A stretch of 54,031 bases of DNA from Opitutales bacterium (lineage in GTDB: Bacteria > Verrucomicrobiota > Verrucomicrobiia > Opitutales > T3Sed10-336): NCBI GenBank assembly GCA_007130045.1, contig SLTG01000004.1:1-54031 (forward strand), in the 5' to 3' direction. Numbering within the stretch: the first letter of the stretch is position 1; each line of letters begins with the position of its first letter. Below are positions 25,394 to 34,415 of the stretch, one piece after another. Made by a program: the position numbers and the translations under genes. A model generated the notes under the pieces. The model had not been told where the DNA came from, searched no databases, and saw nothing but the letters and a program-made list of their open reading frames with translations.

Positions 25394-26353
25394 TTACTGG
25401 TTGCGCATGTGTGCAATCAGCTTCTCGTTGAACTCGCGTGCGGAGTCGTGCCCCATCGCCTTGAGGGCCTGCCCGAGTGCGGCGACTTCGACAAGTCTCG
25501 CCATGTCGCGACCGGGGCGTACCAACAGCTCAACGTGAGGAGTTCTGATGCCGTGGATCGCGAAAAAGTCCTGGTCGAGTCCGGTGCGCTCTTCTTCGAT
25601 TCCGGCTTCCCACGTACGGAAGGTGACAACCAGATCAATCTGTTTCTCAAGGCGAATGCTGCGGATTCCGAACATCTCGGCGACGTTGATGATGCCGATG
25701 CCGCGGCATTCCATGTAACCGCGGCTCAGTTTGGAACTCCGGCCCATGAGCTTGTGCTCATCTATCAATGAAACATAGGTGAGGTCGTCGGCGACTAGAC
25801 TGTGTCCGCGTTCGATGAGAGCGAGGGCGCATTCGCTCTTTCCGACTCCGCTGCTGCCGCGGATCAGTGTGCCGGCGCCCCCTATATCCATGAGCGTGCC
25901 GTGAACAGTCGTCTGCGGGGCAAACTCGTATTCGAGATAAACCGTGGCCGCATTGATGAAGTGCCGGGTAATGAACGAGGTGCGGAAGAGGGGAAGGTTC
26001 TTCTCCTCGACGAGTCGCAGCATGGCCTTCGTGGGGAGGTAGTTTCGCGTGAGCACGATGCACGGGATGGTTCGTTTGGCGAGTTGCGCGAGCTTGTGGT
26101 ATTGCTCCTTTTCGCTGAAGGTCTTCAGGTAGGTCATTTCCGCCGCACCAAAGACCTGGACACATTTGTTGGAGAAATACTTGAAGAAACCGGTCAACGC
26201 GAGTGCGGGACGATTGACCCGCCCCTCTTTTAGCCGGCGCCCGAGCCCGCGGTTGTTAGTGAGCAACTCCATTTTGAGCGCCTTCCCGTAGTTCTTGATG
26301 AAGTGGGAGATTGTGATGCTCTCGGGGACTTTGATCGGCGTTCTTACGCTCAT
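25394..26353 (-). CDS. hprK: HPr kinase/phosphorylase
   Basis: 319 residues, the family's usual length. N-terminal domain (residues ~1-130), then the P-loop LIRGSSGVGKSECALALIE, catalytic region HSLVADDLTYVS, and the HprK signature GYMECRGIGIINVAEMFGI. It phosphorylates or dephosphorylates a seryl residue of HPr; in LPS-bearing bacteria it usually works with an incomplete PTS in regulation rather than sugar transport. It overlaps lptB by 4 bases (ATGA) on the minus strand. No HPr or EIIA gene is in the window. Confidence 0.95.
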   Translation of the reverse strand: MSVRTPIKVPESITISHFIKNYGKALKMELLTNNRGLGRRLKEGRVNRPALALTGFFKYFSNKCVQVFGAAEMTYLKTFSEKEQYHKLAQLAKRTIPCIVLTRNYLPTKAMLRLVEEKNLPLFRTSFITRHFINAATVYLEYEFAPQTTVHGTLMDIGGAGTLIRGSSGVGKSECALALIERGHSLVADDLTYVSLIDEHKLMGRSSKLSRGYMECRGIGIINVAEMFGIRSIRLEKQIDLVVTFRTWEAGIEEERTGLDQDFFAIHGIRTPHVELLVRPGRDMARLVEVAALGQALKAMGHDSAREFNEKLIAHMRNQ

Positions 26354-27126
26354 AGGTTGAAGTTTTCGCCCAGATAGAACTGACGGCTTTGAGGGTCGTT
26401 GATGAGAAACTCGCTGTCGCCTTCAGTGAGAACCCGTCCTTCGTATATCAGGTAGGCGCGATCGACGATGCGAAGCGTTTCCCGGACGTTGTGGTCTGTA
26501 ATTAGAATTCCAATACCGCGCTTCTTCAGTTCAAGGACGATTTCCTGTACGTCGGCGACGCTGATAGGATCGACACCGCTGAAAGGCTCGTCCATCAGGA
26601 GAAAGCGCGGCCGGGTGACCAGGGCGCGGGAAATTTCAAGCCGGCGCCGTTCGCCTCCGCTTAGAGTGTAGGCTTTCTGTTTCGCCAGGTGAGTCAGGCT
26701 GAGTTCCTCCAGGTGCCGCTCGACCACCTGATTTCGCTCCTTTCGGCGAATCGGAAGCGTTTCCGCGATTGCGCGGATGTTCTGTTCGACTGTCAATTTC
26801 CGGAAGACCGAGGCTTCCTGCGGCAGGTAGCCGACGCCCCGACGCGCGCGCAGGTGCATGGGAACGCGCGTGACGTTCTCTCCGGCGATAAAAACCTTTC
26901 CTGAGGTCACCGGAACGAGTCCCACGATCATGTAGAAAGACGTAGTCTTGCCGGCTCCGTTTGGTCCGAGCAACCCGACGATTTCACCGGCGTCAATATG
27001 GATGTTGACCTCGTCGACGACACGTTTTCGGGAATAAGTCTTCACCAGATTCTCGGTGGAGATCCGGCGAGGGCTTTCGGCGGTTTGTCGCTCGGATTCG
27101 GGCTCTGTGGCAGTCTGCGAACTCAT
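26350..27126 (-). CDS. lptB: LPS export ABC transporter ATP-binding protein LptB
   Basis: 258 residues with a ~20-residue N-terminal extension. Walker A GLLGPNGAGKTTSFYMIVGL, Q-loop GYLPQEASVFRKLTV, signature LSGGERRRLEISRAL, Walker B RFLLMDEPFSGVDP and switch His in LITDHNVRETL. These are the LptB-specific sequences (FYMIVGL, EASVFRKL, DHNVRETL). It powers extraction of lipopolysaccharide from the inner membrane with LptF/G, which are not in this window. It overlaps both lptA and hprK by 4 bases, so all three are translationally coupled. Confidence 0.95.
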   Translation of the reverse strand: MSSQTATEPESERQTAESPRRISTENLVKTYSRKRVVDEVNIHIDAGEIVGLLGPNGAGKTTSFYMIVGLVPVTSGKVFIAGENVTRVPMHLRARRGVGYLPQEASVFRKLTVEQNIRAIAETLPIRRKERNQVVERHLEELSLTHLAKQKAYTLSGGERRRLEISRALVTRPRFLLMDEPFSGVDPISVADVQEIVLELKKRGIGILITDHNVRETLRIVDRAYLIYEGRVLTEGDSEFLINDPQSRQFYLGENFNL

Positions 27127-27872
27127 TCGGCTTCGTCGTGTTCGTCCTCCTCCCGTTGATCGTTCCCGGGAAATCCGAGATCGGGGAGAGTGGGTAGGAT
27201 AATTCGGGCGGGCCGCTCGGGGCTGCTTTCGACGACGGCGCGTTCGAGACCCTGGTAAAGGATGATTCTTTCGCCGCTGACTTCTCCCTGTGCGTCGCGG
27301 ATGACCGGAGACTCCGTGAGAATGACCCGTCCCTCGTCGGGAAGCACCTCGGCGCGTCCGGCGAAGGCTTCTCTTCCCTCCTGGTGCACGTACACGTTTC
27401 CGATGGCAACCATGTTGCGAATCCGTCCCATTCCGCCGAGCCGTTCGCCGGTGCGGACTTCTTCGTCGCTGCGCGACGAGATTCCTTCGAGCCGGTCGCA
27501 GGTGAGAACGATATTGTTTCCAGTCACACGGACATTGCCGGTGACAAAGAAGTGGAGTTCGTGCTCATGGGCAATCATCTCGAAGCGGTCGCCTTCCATG
27601 ACCGTTTCAGAAGACGTTTCCCTGTCGGTTTCCGGGATGACCGGCCCGGCGCCGGCCGGCGGAGGCGGAATTCGGGGTTCCTGGGATGCGGTCTCCTCGG
27701 AGTGGAGGGGAATCACGTGTGAACCGATGAGCAGCAGTGTGGCGGCGAGAGCCGCAAAACGCAGGGGGCGGCGCGCGGGTCCGATCCCGAAGCTCCGGGA
27801 TGCGAGTCTGATACGGTGCGGTATTTCGGACAATCGGTGCATGTATGACCTTTGTGAGTTGCTGAATTCCAT
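27123..27872 (-). CDS. lptA: LptA/OstA-like periplasmic LPS transport protein
   Basis: 249 residues from ATG 27872; ATG 27842 is also possible and still leaves the signal segment (RFAALAATLLLIGSHVIPLH). The OstA-type beta-jelly-roll repeats are visible: GDRFEMIAHEHELHFFVTGN, VRVTGNNIVLTCDRLEG, MVAIGNVYVHQEGREAFAGR and RVILTESPVIRDAQGEVSG. LptA forms the periplasmic bridge for LPS. The tail is acidic. Gene order lptA-lptB with 4-base overlap supports the assignment. Confidence 0.82.
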   Translation of the reverse strand: MEFSNSQRSYMHRLSEIPHRIRLASRSFGIGPARRPLRFAALAATLLLIGSHVIPLHSEETASQEPRIPPPPAGAGPVIPETDRETSSETVMEGDRFEMIAHEHELHFFVTGNVRVTGNNIVLTCDRLEGISSRSDEEVRTGERLGGMGRIRNMVAIGNVYVHQEGREAFAGRAEVLPDEGRVILTESPVIRDAQGEVSGERIILYQGLERAVVESSPERPARIILPTLPDLGFPGNDQREEDEHDEAE

Positions 27873-27924
27873 AGTAATGGTGAAGGTTGGCCGGTTACAA
27901 ACAAAACCGCACGCGGTCGCGGCC

Positions 27925-28440
27925 TCAAGGCAGCGGGACGAGAAACCCCTCCAGTTCCTCGAAGAATGTGACTTGTACGTTGCCCTGGATTACGATGCGG
28001 TTGTCTTCGCGCTCCCACGTCCACTCGTCGCCTTCCGCACGGTAGTTATCGCCGTTTACCACGATTCCTTTTTCTCCCCGCGCCTCGTTTCGATCAAAAT
28101 AAACGAGGGCCTCCGGGCTCTCGATGAGCATGTCCAGGTACTCTTCCGCACCGCCCGAGTACACGTTCAACTGCATTCCGATCACATCGATCTGTGCGTC
28201 GCTGACGAAGTGTGCCTCACGCCCGCGCAGGTCCCAAATCCGGTAGCCATCGTCGCCGAACAACGGGACGAAGAAGTTCTCCGCGGGAGCATCGGGGGTC
28301 ATCTGGGCGCGAAACTCGACGGCTGAAGCGACCGCTGAGAGTACGGCGAGTGCCGCGAAGGTAAAACGCCGCCTGACCGCTGAGCGAGTGGGAGGCTTTC
28401 CTGAATTGGCGATGCGGGCGGATTTGGTGTTCACGTTCAA
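27925..28440 (-). CDS. lptC: LptC-like LPS export protein
   Basis: 171 residues. The start appears to be TTG at 28440 (GTG 28434 is the alternative); no ATG precedes the signal-anchor helix RRRFTFAALAVLSAVASAVE. The remainder is beta-rich (YRIWDLRGREAHFVSDAQID, LNVYSGGAEEYLDMLIESP, NRIVIQGNVQVTFFEELEG), the fold and position expected for LptC between kdsC and lptA. Sequence similarity to classical LptC is weak, so this rests mainly on fold pattern and gene order. Confidence 0.65.
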   Translation of the reverse strand: MNVNTKSARIANSGKPPTRSAVRRRFTFAALAVLSAVASAVEFRAQMTPDAPAENFFVPLFGDDGYRIWDLRGREAHFVSDAQIDVIGMQLNVYSGGAEEYLDMLIESPEALVYFDRNEARGEKGIVVNGDNYRAEGDEWTWEREDNRIVIQGNVQVTFFEELEGFLVPLP

Positions 28441-28453
28441 TTAGACCCGCGGG

Positions 28454-28984
28454 TTAACGTTCGGTTTCGTACTGCTTTTCTGTACGCGCGTCCATCAACA
28501 AGTCGCAGACTTCCCGCACCGCACCGAATCCTCCCGCACGCGCGGTAATCCAGTCGGCGTTCTCGCGGACAGCGAGCGCCGCTTCGGGGACGGTCACCCC
28601 GATGCCGGCAATCCTCATCGCCGGGACATCGATTACATCGTCTCCCATGTAGCAGACTTCCGCGGCTTTCAGCCCCGCTTCCTCCATCAACTCCTTAAGG
28701 CAGCTTTCCTTGTCATTGCGACCTTGCAGGAGCCGGGAGATCTTCAGCTCGCTCGCGCGGGCGGTCGTCGAATCCGATGCCCGGCCGGAAATCCAGGCAA
28801 CGAGAAGGCCGGCTTTCCGTATTCGGGACAATCCGAGTCCGTCCACGACCGAGAATGCCTTGCTTTCGGTCCCGTTTGAAGCAATATATACGCGCCCGTC
28901 CGTCAAAATACCGTCCACGTCCATGGCGAACATACGGATTCGTGCCCAGCGCGATTCGGGAAGCGGTTCCATCGGCATACGCAT
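28454..28984 (-). CDS. kdsC: 3-deoxy-D-manno-octulosonate 8-phosphate phosphatase
   Basis: 176 residues, HAD superfamily C0 type. Motif I FAMDVDGILTDGRVYI (nucleophile Asp at about residue 21), motif II AWISGRAS, and motif III/IV VCYMGDDVIDVPAM. The KdsC-type spacing with no cap domain fits the tetrameric Kdo-8-P phosphatases. It removes phosphate from Kdo-8-P in Kdo synthesis for LPS core. Its start shares one base with the stop of the E1 gene upstream (TAATG). Confidence 0.9.
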   Translation of the reverse strand: MRMPMEPLPESRWARIRMFAMDVDGILTDGRVYIASNGTESKAFSVVDGLGLSRIRKAGLLVAWISGRASDSTTARASELKISRLLQGRNDKESCLKELMEEAGLKAAEVCYMGDDVIDVPAMRIAGIGVTVPEAALAVRENADWITARAGGFGAVREVCDLLMDARTEKQYETER

Positions 28985-31020
28985 TATGGTTCCAGCCAGT
29001 CGGCAATCGATTCAATAATTGAGTCGCGCGACGGACGGTACGCGGCTTCGAGTTCGGGAGCGAATGGGACGGGCGTGTCGGCGGACGCCAGCCGGAGCGG
29101 CGGTGCTTCGAGCTCGAAGAAGAGTTCCTCGGTCAGACGGCTGACCAGTTCCGCGCCGAATCCGGCATTCCGCCTGCCTTCGTGGAGAACGATCAGCCGG
29201 TGGGTTTTTGCCAGCGATTCGCGCACCAAAGTCAGGTCGAGGGGCGAAAGGCAACGCAGATCGAACAGGTCGGCCGAGATTCCGTATTCCGGCTCGAGAT
29301 AGTCGAGCGCCCCTTCGGCTTCGTAAACCATCTCACCATACGTGACAAATGTCGCCTGCTCACCCGCGCGCACTTTCCGCGGATGCCACACTTCGCGGAA
29401 ATCCGGATCGAAAACGACTTCCTGCTTGCTTCGGCGGTAGAGTTTCTTGTGCTCGAAAAGAAGCACGGGATTGTTGTCTTCGTACGCGGCGAGAAGCGCG
29501 TTGAACGCATCCTGAGGTGTGCTCGGATAGAGGAGCTTCAATCCGGGCATGTGCAGGTAGAGGGCTTCGAGGTCTTGGGAGTGGAACGACCCGAAGGTGA
29601 GGCCGCCGCCGCAGGGAAAACGGAGCACGAGCGGGGTTTCGGCCCCGCAGCGAAAGTGGTAGGTGGCCGTGTTAAGGATAATCTGGGTGGTGGCGTCGGT
29701 AGCGAAATCGGCAAACTGGAACTCGACGATCGGTCGGTGCCCGTTCAGGGCCAGCCCGGTGGCGTGACCGACGGTGGCGGATTCGGCGACCGGTGTGTTG
29801 ACCACGCGTTCGTGTCCGAACTCTTTAAAAAGGTTCTCCGTCACTTTGAAGGGTCCACCGTAAGTGGCGATGTCCTGTCCGAGCACGATCGACTCAGGCG
29901 ATTCTCGCAGGATCTTTCGGTGCGCCCTTTGGAGCGCCTGTGCCAGGGTGAGGGATTCCGGTTCCTGCTCCGCCGACCACGCGATCCGTGCGCGGCGCGG
30001 GGAAAAGACGTCGTCTTTCATGCCTTCGGGCGCGGCGGGTGGGTGTGCCATCGCCGCTTTCACCGACTCCTCGATGAAGTCCTTCAACTCCGTCTCCACC
30101 GTCTCGATTTCCGTCTCATCGCCCGACTTGACCAGGCGGCTGCGCAGCAGGGGCAGGGCATCTCTTCGCGCCCATTCCTCCGTCTTTTCCCTGGGGACGT
30201 AGTCGCAGGTGTCGTAGGCGGCGTGGCCGCGCAGGCGCAGGCATCTCGCCTCGACAAAGTAGGGGAAACAGCCGTCCCGCACCCGGTCCATGGCCGCGCA
30301 GAGGGTCGTCAACGTCGCCTCGGTATCGCTGGTATCCAGCACCTCGCCTTGCATGCCGTATCCCTCCGCCCGTTTGACCAGGTCCGGGGTCGCGAATTGT
30401 TCCGACGTGGGCGTGGAGTAGGCATATTCGTTGTTCTCAAGAACGAACAGGATCGGCAGGCGGTAGAGAGTGGCGATGTTCATGCACTCGTGGATATCGC
30501 CCGTGCTGCTGGCGCCGTCGCCGAAGAAGGTCACGCCGATCGCCGGATGCCCTTTTCGGCGCTGCGAATCCGCGCCGCCCAACACGTTCGACGGCATGGC
30601 TCCGAGATGGCTGATCATGGGATAGCTCCGGTTCTTCGGATCGCCGTAGTGGACGTTTCCCTCGCGTCCCCTGGTCGGGCTCCCGGCGTTCGCGAAATAA
30701 TGACTGAGATGTTCGCCCAGCGGCATGCTCCAGATCAGCTTCCCGGCGAGGCCGCGGTGGGAGAACGAAATCACATCGATCGATTTGTCCGCCAGGAGCC
30801 CGATCGACGCGACCAGGCCCTCGTTGCCCTGACCGCCGGCGACGGTGCCGCGAATCAGGCCCTGGCGGAAAAGCTCGAGAATCCGGTTGTCGGCGCTCCG
30901 GGCAAGGAACATCCAGCGGTAGCACGTCATGAGCGCCGCCTCGACGTTCCGAAGATCTTTCGACCGCAAGTCTCTGGATTCAAGATAGGAAGGAAGCGAT
31001 GGATAAGCCATAGACGGCAT
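28984..31020 (-). CDS. 2-oxo acid dehydrogenase E1, alpha and beta subunits fused
   Basis: 678 residues. Residues ~1-330 are the E1 alpha part: RGTVAGGQGNEGLVASIGLL, then the thiamine-diphosphate motif beginning GDGASSTGDIHECMN and ending LENN. Residues ~350-678 are the E1 beta part: LAQALQRAHRKILRE, VLGQDIATYGGPFKVTENL, VNTPVAESATVGHATGLALN, ELVSRLTEELFFEL. The fused form is known for branched-chain 2-oxoacid and acetoin/pyruvate-type E1s. It decarboxylates a 2-oxo acid and transfers the acyl group to E2 lipoate. E2 and E3 are not nearby, so the substrate is unresolved. Confidence 0.88.
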   Translation of the reverse strand: MPSMAYPSLPSYLESRDLRSKDLRNVEAALMTCYRWMFLARSADNRILELFRQGLIRGTVAGGQGNEGLVASIGLLADKSIDVISFSHRGLAGKLIWSMPLGEHLSHYFANAGSPTRGREGNVHYGDPKNRSYPMISHLGAMPSNVLGGADSQRRKGHPAIGVTFFGDGASSTGDIHECMNIATLYRLPILFVLENNEYAYSTPTSEQFATPDLVKRAEGYGMQGEVLDTSDTEATLTTLCAAMDRVRDGCFPYFVEARCLRLRGHAAYDTCDYVPREKTEEWARRDALPLLRSRLVKSGDETEIETVETELKDFIEESVKAAMAHPPAAPEGMKDDVFSPRRARIAWSAEQEPESLTLAQALQRAHRKILRESPESIVLGQDIATYGGPFKVTENLFKEFGHERVVNTPVAESATVGHATGLALNGHRPIVEFQFADFATDATTQIILNTATYHFRCGAETPLVLRFPCGGGLTFGSFHSQDLEALYLHMPGLKLLYPSTPQDAFNALLAAYEDNNPVLLFEHKKLYRRSKQEVVFDPDFREVWHPRKVRAGEQATFVTYGEMVYEAEGALDYLEPEYGISADLFDLRCLSPLDLTLVRESLAKTHRLIVLHEGRRNAGFGAELVSRLTEELFFELEAPPLRLASADTPVPFAPELEAAYRPSRDSIIESIADWLEP

Positions 31021-31182
31021 TTATGTATGCCCGCCTTTTCCGGAGAATCCAATCAATAAATTATCCCTCTCCCCGGGAAAAGCCGGTTTCCGGATGTGCA
31101 GCTTGCGTTTTCAGCACTATTCCCGCCGCTTCCCATGCGGGCCGAGGGAAGGGGATTCCCGCGACCATCCCCGGCCTCCACT

Positions 31183-31866
31183 TCAGAACTCCAGGCTTTC
31201 GCCGGGGGCGAGGATTTTCGGGTCGGCTCCAGCGCGTTCGCATCCTCGCGAGAAGACTTCCGTGTCGGCCTCGATCAGGGGCCAGGTGTTGTAGTGCATC
31301 GGAACCACCTTTTTCGGGCCGAGAAACTTGATCGCCTTGACCGCGTCGTCGACGCCCATGGTGAAGTTGTCGCCGATAGGGAGAAGGGCGACGTCGATGT
31401 GACGCTCTTCGCCGATCAGTTTCATGTCGAGAAAAAGACCGGTGTCGCCCGCATTGTAAACGGTTTTTCCTTCAGCGGTGATCAACAGACCCGCCGGATT
31501 GCCCATCGGAAGCCGTCCGTCCGGGGTGGCCAGGCTGGAGCCGTGATGAGCGATTGTGAACTTGACGTTCCCGAACGGAAACTGGTGCTGCCCCCCGATG
31601 TACATCGGGTGCGTGGTCAGTCCCTTGTCGGCGAAGTAGTCTCCGAGCTCGAAGTTGGCGATGATCGTGGCCTTATTGGCCTTGGCGATTTGTTCGGTAT
31701 CGCCGACGTGATCTTCGTGCCCGTGGGTGAGCAGGATGTAATCGCAGGAAACGTCGTCCGGCTTCACCGGCGATTTGTCGTTCCCGGAGAGGAACGGATC
31801 CATCAGGAGGCGGTGGTTTCCGATTTCGAGGAGAAAGGCGGAGTGTCCGTAATAAGTCAGTTTCAT
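31183..31866 (-). CDS. UPF0173 metallo-beta-lactamase-fold hydrolase
   Basis: 227 residues from ATG 31866 (MKLTYYGHSAFLLEIGNHRL); longer frames from alternative starts add unrelated sequence. The metal-binding motif is LLTHGHEDHVGD (HxHxDH near residue 50), with further ligands at IAHHGSS, YNAGDTG and MHYNTWP. UPF0173/YtkL proteins have this length; the physiological substrate is unknown. It is 153 bases after the DUF2726 gene on the same strand. Confidence 0.88.
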   Translation of the reverse strand: MKLTYYGHSAFLLEIGNHRLLMDPFLSGNDKSPVKPDDVSCDYILLTHGHEDHVGDTEQIAKANKATIIANFELGDYFADKGLTTHPMYIGGQHQFPFGNVKFTIAHHGSSLATPDGRLPMGNPAGLLITAEGKTVYNAGDTGLFLDMKLIGEERHIDVALLPIGDNFTMGVDDAVKAIKFLGPKKVVPMHYNTWPLIEADTEVFSRGCERAGADPKILAPGESLEF

Positions 31867-32019
31867 AAGTCGATTCAGATTCAAGAGTTTTACGTCAGAG
31901 GATTCGATGGTTTCCGTAGCAAGGCATAAACTTCCGCTTTCCAAACGCAACCTTTCTCGGATCCGTTGCCGTCCCGTGCAAGCATTCCCGAATCCTCCCC
32001 GGGCAGCCCGGGACACGAT

Positions 32020-32541
32020 TCAATTGTCCTTGGAAATTCCTTCTTCGATTCCTCTCCGGAGCTCGCGCCGGCTGTACTTGCGTTGTACCGGAAAGTGAAT
32101 ACACGGCACGCCGGAGACGCGCAGGGCCTCGTCGACGAAGATATCGCGTTCGATCCGGTCCTGCCTTTCGTGGGAGCGGTCGTCCAGCTCGATGGAGGCG
32201 ATAATCTCCATGGATTCCGGATCGCAAAGGAGAAAATCGACGTGACGTGACTTGATGCGGTTCCGCGCCGTGAAGGCGCTTCTCGAGTCGGTGCCCGGTC
32301 GGACCTGAATAACGTCCTCCAGCCGCACTTTTGAATAGATTCGGTATTCATCCTCCAGCGCCTCCTCGAGGACCTCGAAAAAGGCAAGTTCGGATTCGCT
32401 CATGAGTGCCTCGCGGCTTTCGTAGGGGAACGGATCGGGTTGTGGACGAAGGAGCCAGTACAGCAGGAAGGTGAAGAGGACGATCCCGATCGCGATCGCC
32501 GGTCCAAGAAGCTGCTCGACCTGTATATTCGGAATCTCCAT
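32020..32541 (-). CDS. DUF2726 membrane-anchored protein
   Basis: 173 residues from ATG 32541 (MEIPNIQVEQLLGPAIAIGI). One N-terminal transmembrane helix (GPAIAIGIVLFTFLLYWLL) is followed by a DUF2726 domain: LMSESELAFFEVLEEALED, VRLEDVIQV, IKSRHVDFLLCDPESMEIIA, SIELDDRSHERQDRIERD. The D...E-x-D pattern resembles PD-(D/E)XK nuclease-like folds, but no function is established. An upstream extension to 32814 is open but not conserved-looking. Confidence 0.75.
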   Translation of the reverse strand: MEIPNIQVEQLLGPAIAIGIVLFTFLLYWLLRPQPDPFPYESREALMSESELAFFEVLEEALEDEYRIYSKVRLEDVIQVRPGTDSRSAFTARNRIKSRHVDFLLCDPESMEIIASIELDDRSHERQDRIERDIFVDEALRVSGVPCIHFPVQRKYSRRELRRGIEEGISKDN

Positions 32542-32825
32542 ACGAAATAGAACCGCGAGCATAACCCGGAATCGATCAGGTTCCAGTTTTTTCCATGTGA
32601 GGTGGCGCTCAGTCCGTTCCGGCATTCGATTCGGCTCTGGCGGTAAAGGAATGGTCGGCGAGTCCTGCTTGACGCCGCTGTGGATTAAGCGTTCCGGACC
32701 TGCGAAGGCGATGTGACGTTCGGTGTCCTGCTCTATTCCTCGGCCGAGAGTGCCGCGGATATTTGCCCGTTGGAGTTTCTGAACATTGACCTGCGACGAG
32801 GTGGATCCTAGCATTCGGCACTGAT

Positions 32826-34415
32826 ATGAAAAGGATTCAAGGAGCAGCTTATGGATGGACGCCGTTTATTGGCGTGATTTTGTCGGCGGCGGTGTTCGCA
32901 TCGGCGGTTGGCGCGGCTTCCGGAGTAACACCGCCGTTTCGCTCGATTTTCAATGGAGAGGATCTGACCGGCTGGGCCGGTGACGAACGGTTTTGGAGCG
33001 TGGAGGACGGCGCGATTGTCGGAGAGACCGAGGGCGACCTGGACAGCAACACGTTTTTGATCTGGGAGCAGGGTGAGGTTGATGACTTCGAACTGCATTT
33101 CCGGTACCGGATCACCAGCGACTGGGCGAATTCGGGAGTGCAGGTGCGCTCGGTCCGCCTGGAGGACTATGTGGTCGCGGGATATCAACCGGATATTGCC
33201 ACCGACGATTGGATCACCGGCATTCATTTCGAAGAGCGGGGTCGCGGTATACTCGCCCGGCGCGGGCAGCGAACCGTCATCGATGAGAACGGCGGGAAGA
33301 CGACAACCCGTTTCGCGTCTGAAGAAGACCTGTACCGGCAAATCCGGCCGGATGAATGGAACGACTACCATGTGATCGCACGCGGAAACCGGATCACCAC
33401 GCGGATAAACGGGGTGCGCATGCACGAGATCGAGGACCATTCCCCCGAGGCGCGGCGCAGCGGCATCATCGCCTTCCAGCTTCACACCGGCCCCGCGATG
33501 CGGATCGAATTTCGGGATATCGAGTTGCGGCGAGTTTCGACGAAGGAGCAACGAAAAGTCGTTTTTTGGGCGGGTCAGCGGAGTCATGGGTTTGGAAATC
33601 ACGAACACGAGGCGGGAAACAAGCTCCTGGCCCGAATACTGAACGAACACTTCGGGGACAGGATAATCGCTACTGTGTACGGGAACGGACGTCCGACGGA
33701 TCCCACCGCGTTCGATAATGCGGACGCGCTCGTTATATTCAGCAATGGGGGAGGGGGGCATCCGGTGCGGCCGCACTTGGACGAGGTCGATCGGCTCGCC
33801 GAACGAGGGGTCGGAATCGGAGCGATCCACTTTGCCGTCGAGCCGCATCCCGATGACGCCGACTATTTCGAACGCTGGCTCGGGGGATATTTCAGGACAC
33901 ACTGGTCCGTCAATCCGCATTGGACCGCGCACATTGAGGACCTTCCCGACCATCCGGTGACAAGCGGAGTTTCGCCGTTCAGCATTTACGACGAATGGTA
34001 TTACCACATGGCTTTCCGGGAAGATATGGAGGGGATCACGCCGATTTTGACTGCAATGCCGCCCGAAGAATCTCTGGACCGTCCCGATGGAGCGCACAGC
34101 AACAACCCGCACGTTCGTCAAGCCGTTCTTGAGCGTGAGGAGCCGCAACACATTATGTGGTTATCGGAACACCCGGGCGCCAATCGGGGCTTCGGGATTA
34201 CCGGCGCCCACTACCATTGGAACTGGGGTCACGACGATTTCCGAACCGTCGTGCTGAACGCCATCGTCTGGATCGCGGGTGTTGAGGTTCCCGCAGACGG
34301 CGTGCCCTCACACACGCCGACAGTTGAGGAATTGCTCGAAAACCAGGCCTACGAAATGCCGGACGGCTTTGATCCGCAGACCATCCAGGACCAACTCGAC
34401 GTCTGGCGGGAGTAG
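32826..34415 (+). CDS. Secreted DUF1080 (3-keto-glycoside hydrolase-type) domain fused to ThuA domain
   Basis: 529 residues. Signal peptide (FIGVILSAAVFASAVGAA). Residues ~35-240 are DUF1080: FRSIFNGEDLTGWAGDERFW, VEDGAIVGE, DDFELHFRYRITSDWANSGV and GIIAFQLHTGPAMRIEFRDI. Residues ~245-500 are ThuA: VVFWAGQRSHGFGNHEHEAG, DALVIFSNGGGGHPV, GVGIGAIHFAVE, ITGAHYHWNWGHDDFRTVV. Both domains are implicated in disaccharide and trehalose-type metabolism via 3-keto sugars and are often adjacent genes in Planctomycetota and Verrucomicrobiota. One polypeptide holding both is less usual. Probably periplasmic. Confidence 0.85.
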   Translation: MKRIQGAAYGWTPFIGVILSAAVFASAVGAASGVTPPFRSIFNGEDLTGWAGDERFWSVEDGAIVGETEGDLDSNTFLIWEQGEVDDFELHFRYRITSDWANSGVQVRSVRLEDYVVAGYQPDIATDDWITGIHFEERGRGILARRGQRTVIDENGGKTTTRFASEEDLYRQIRPDEWNDYHVIARGNRITTRINGVRMHEIEDHSPEARRSGIIAFQLHTGPAMRIEFRDIELRRVSTKEQRKVVFWAGQRSHGFGNHEHEAGNKLLARILNEHFGDRIIATVYGNGRPTDPTAFDNADALVIFSNGGGGHPVRPHLDEVDRLAERGVGIGAIHFAVEPHPDDADYFERWLGGYFRTHWSVNPHWTAHIEDLPDHPVTSGVSPFSIYDEWYYHMAFREDMEGITPILTAMPPEESLDRPDGAHSNNPHVRQAVLEREEPQHIMWLSEHPGANRGFGITGAHYHWNWGHDDFRTVVLNAIVWIAGVEVPADGVPSHTPTVEELLENQAYEMPDGFDPQTIQDQLDVWRE

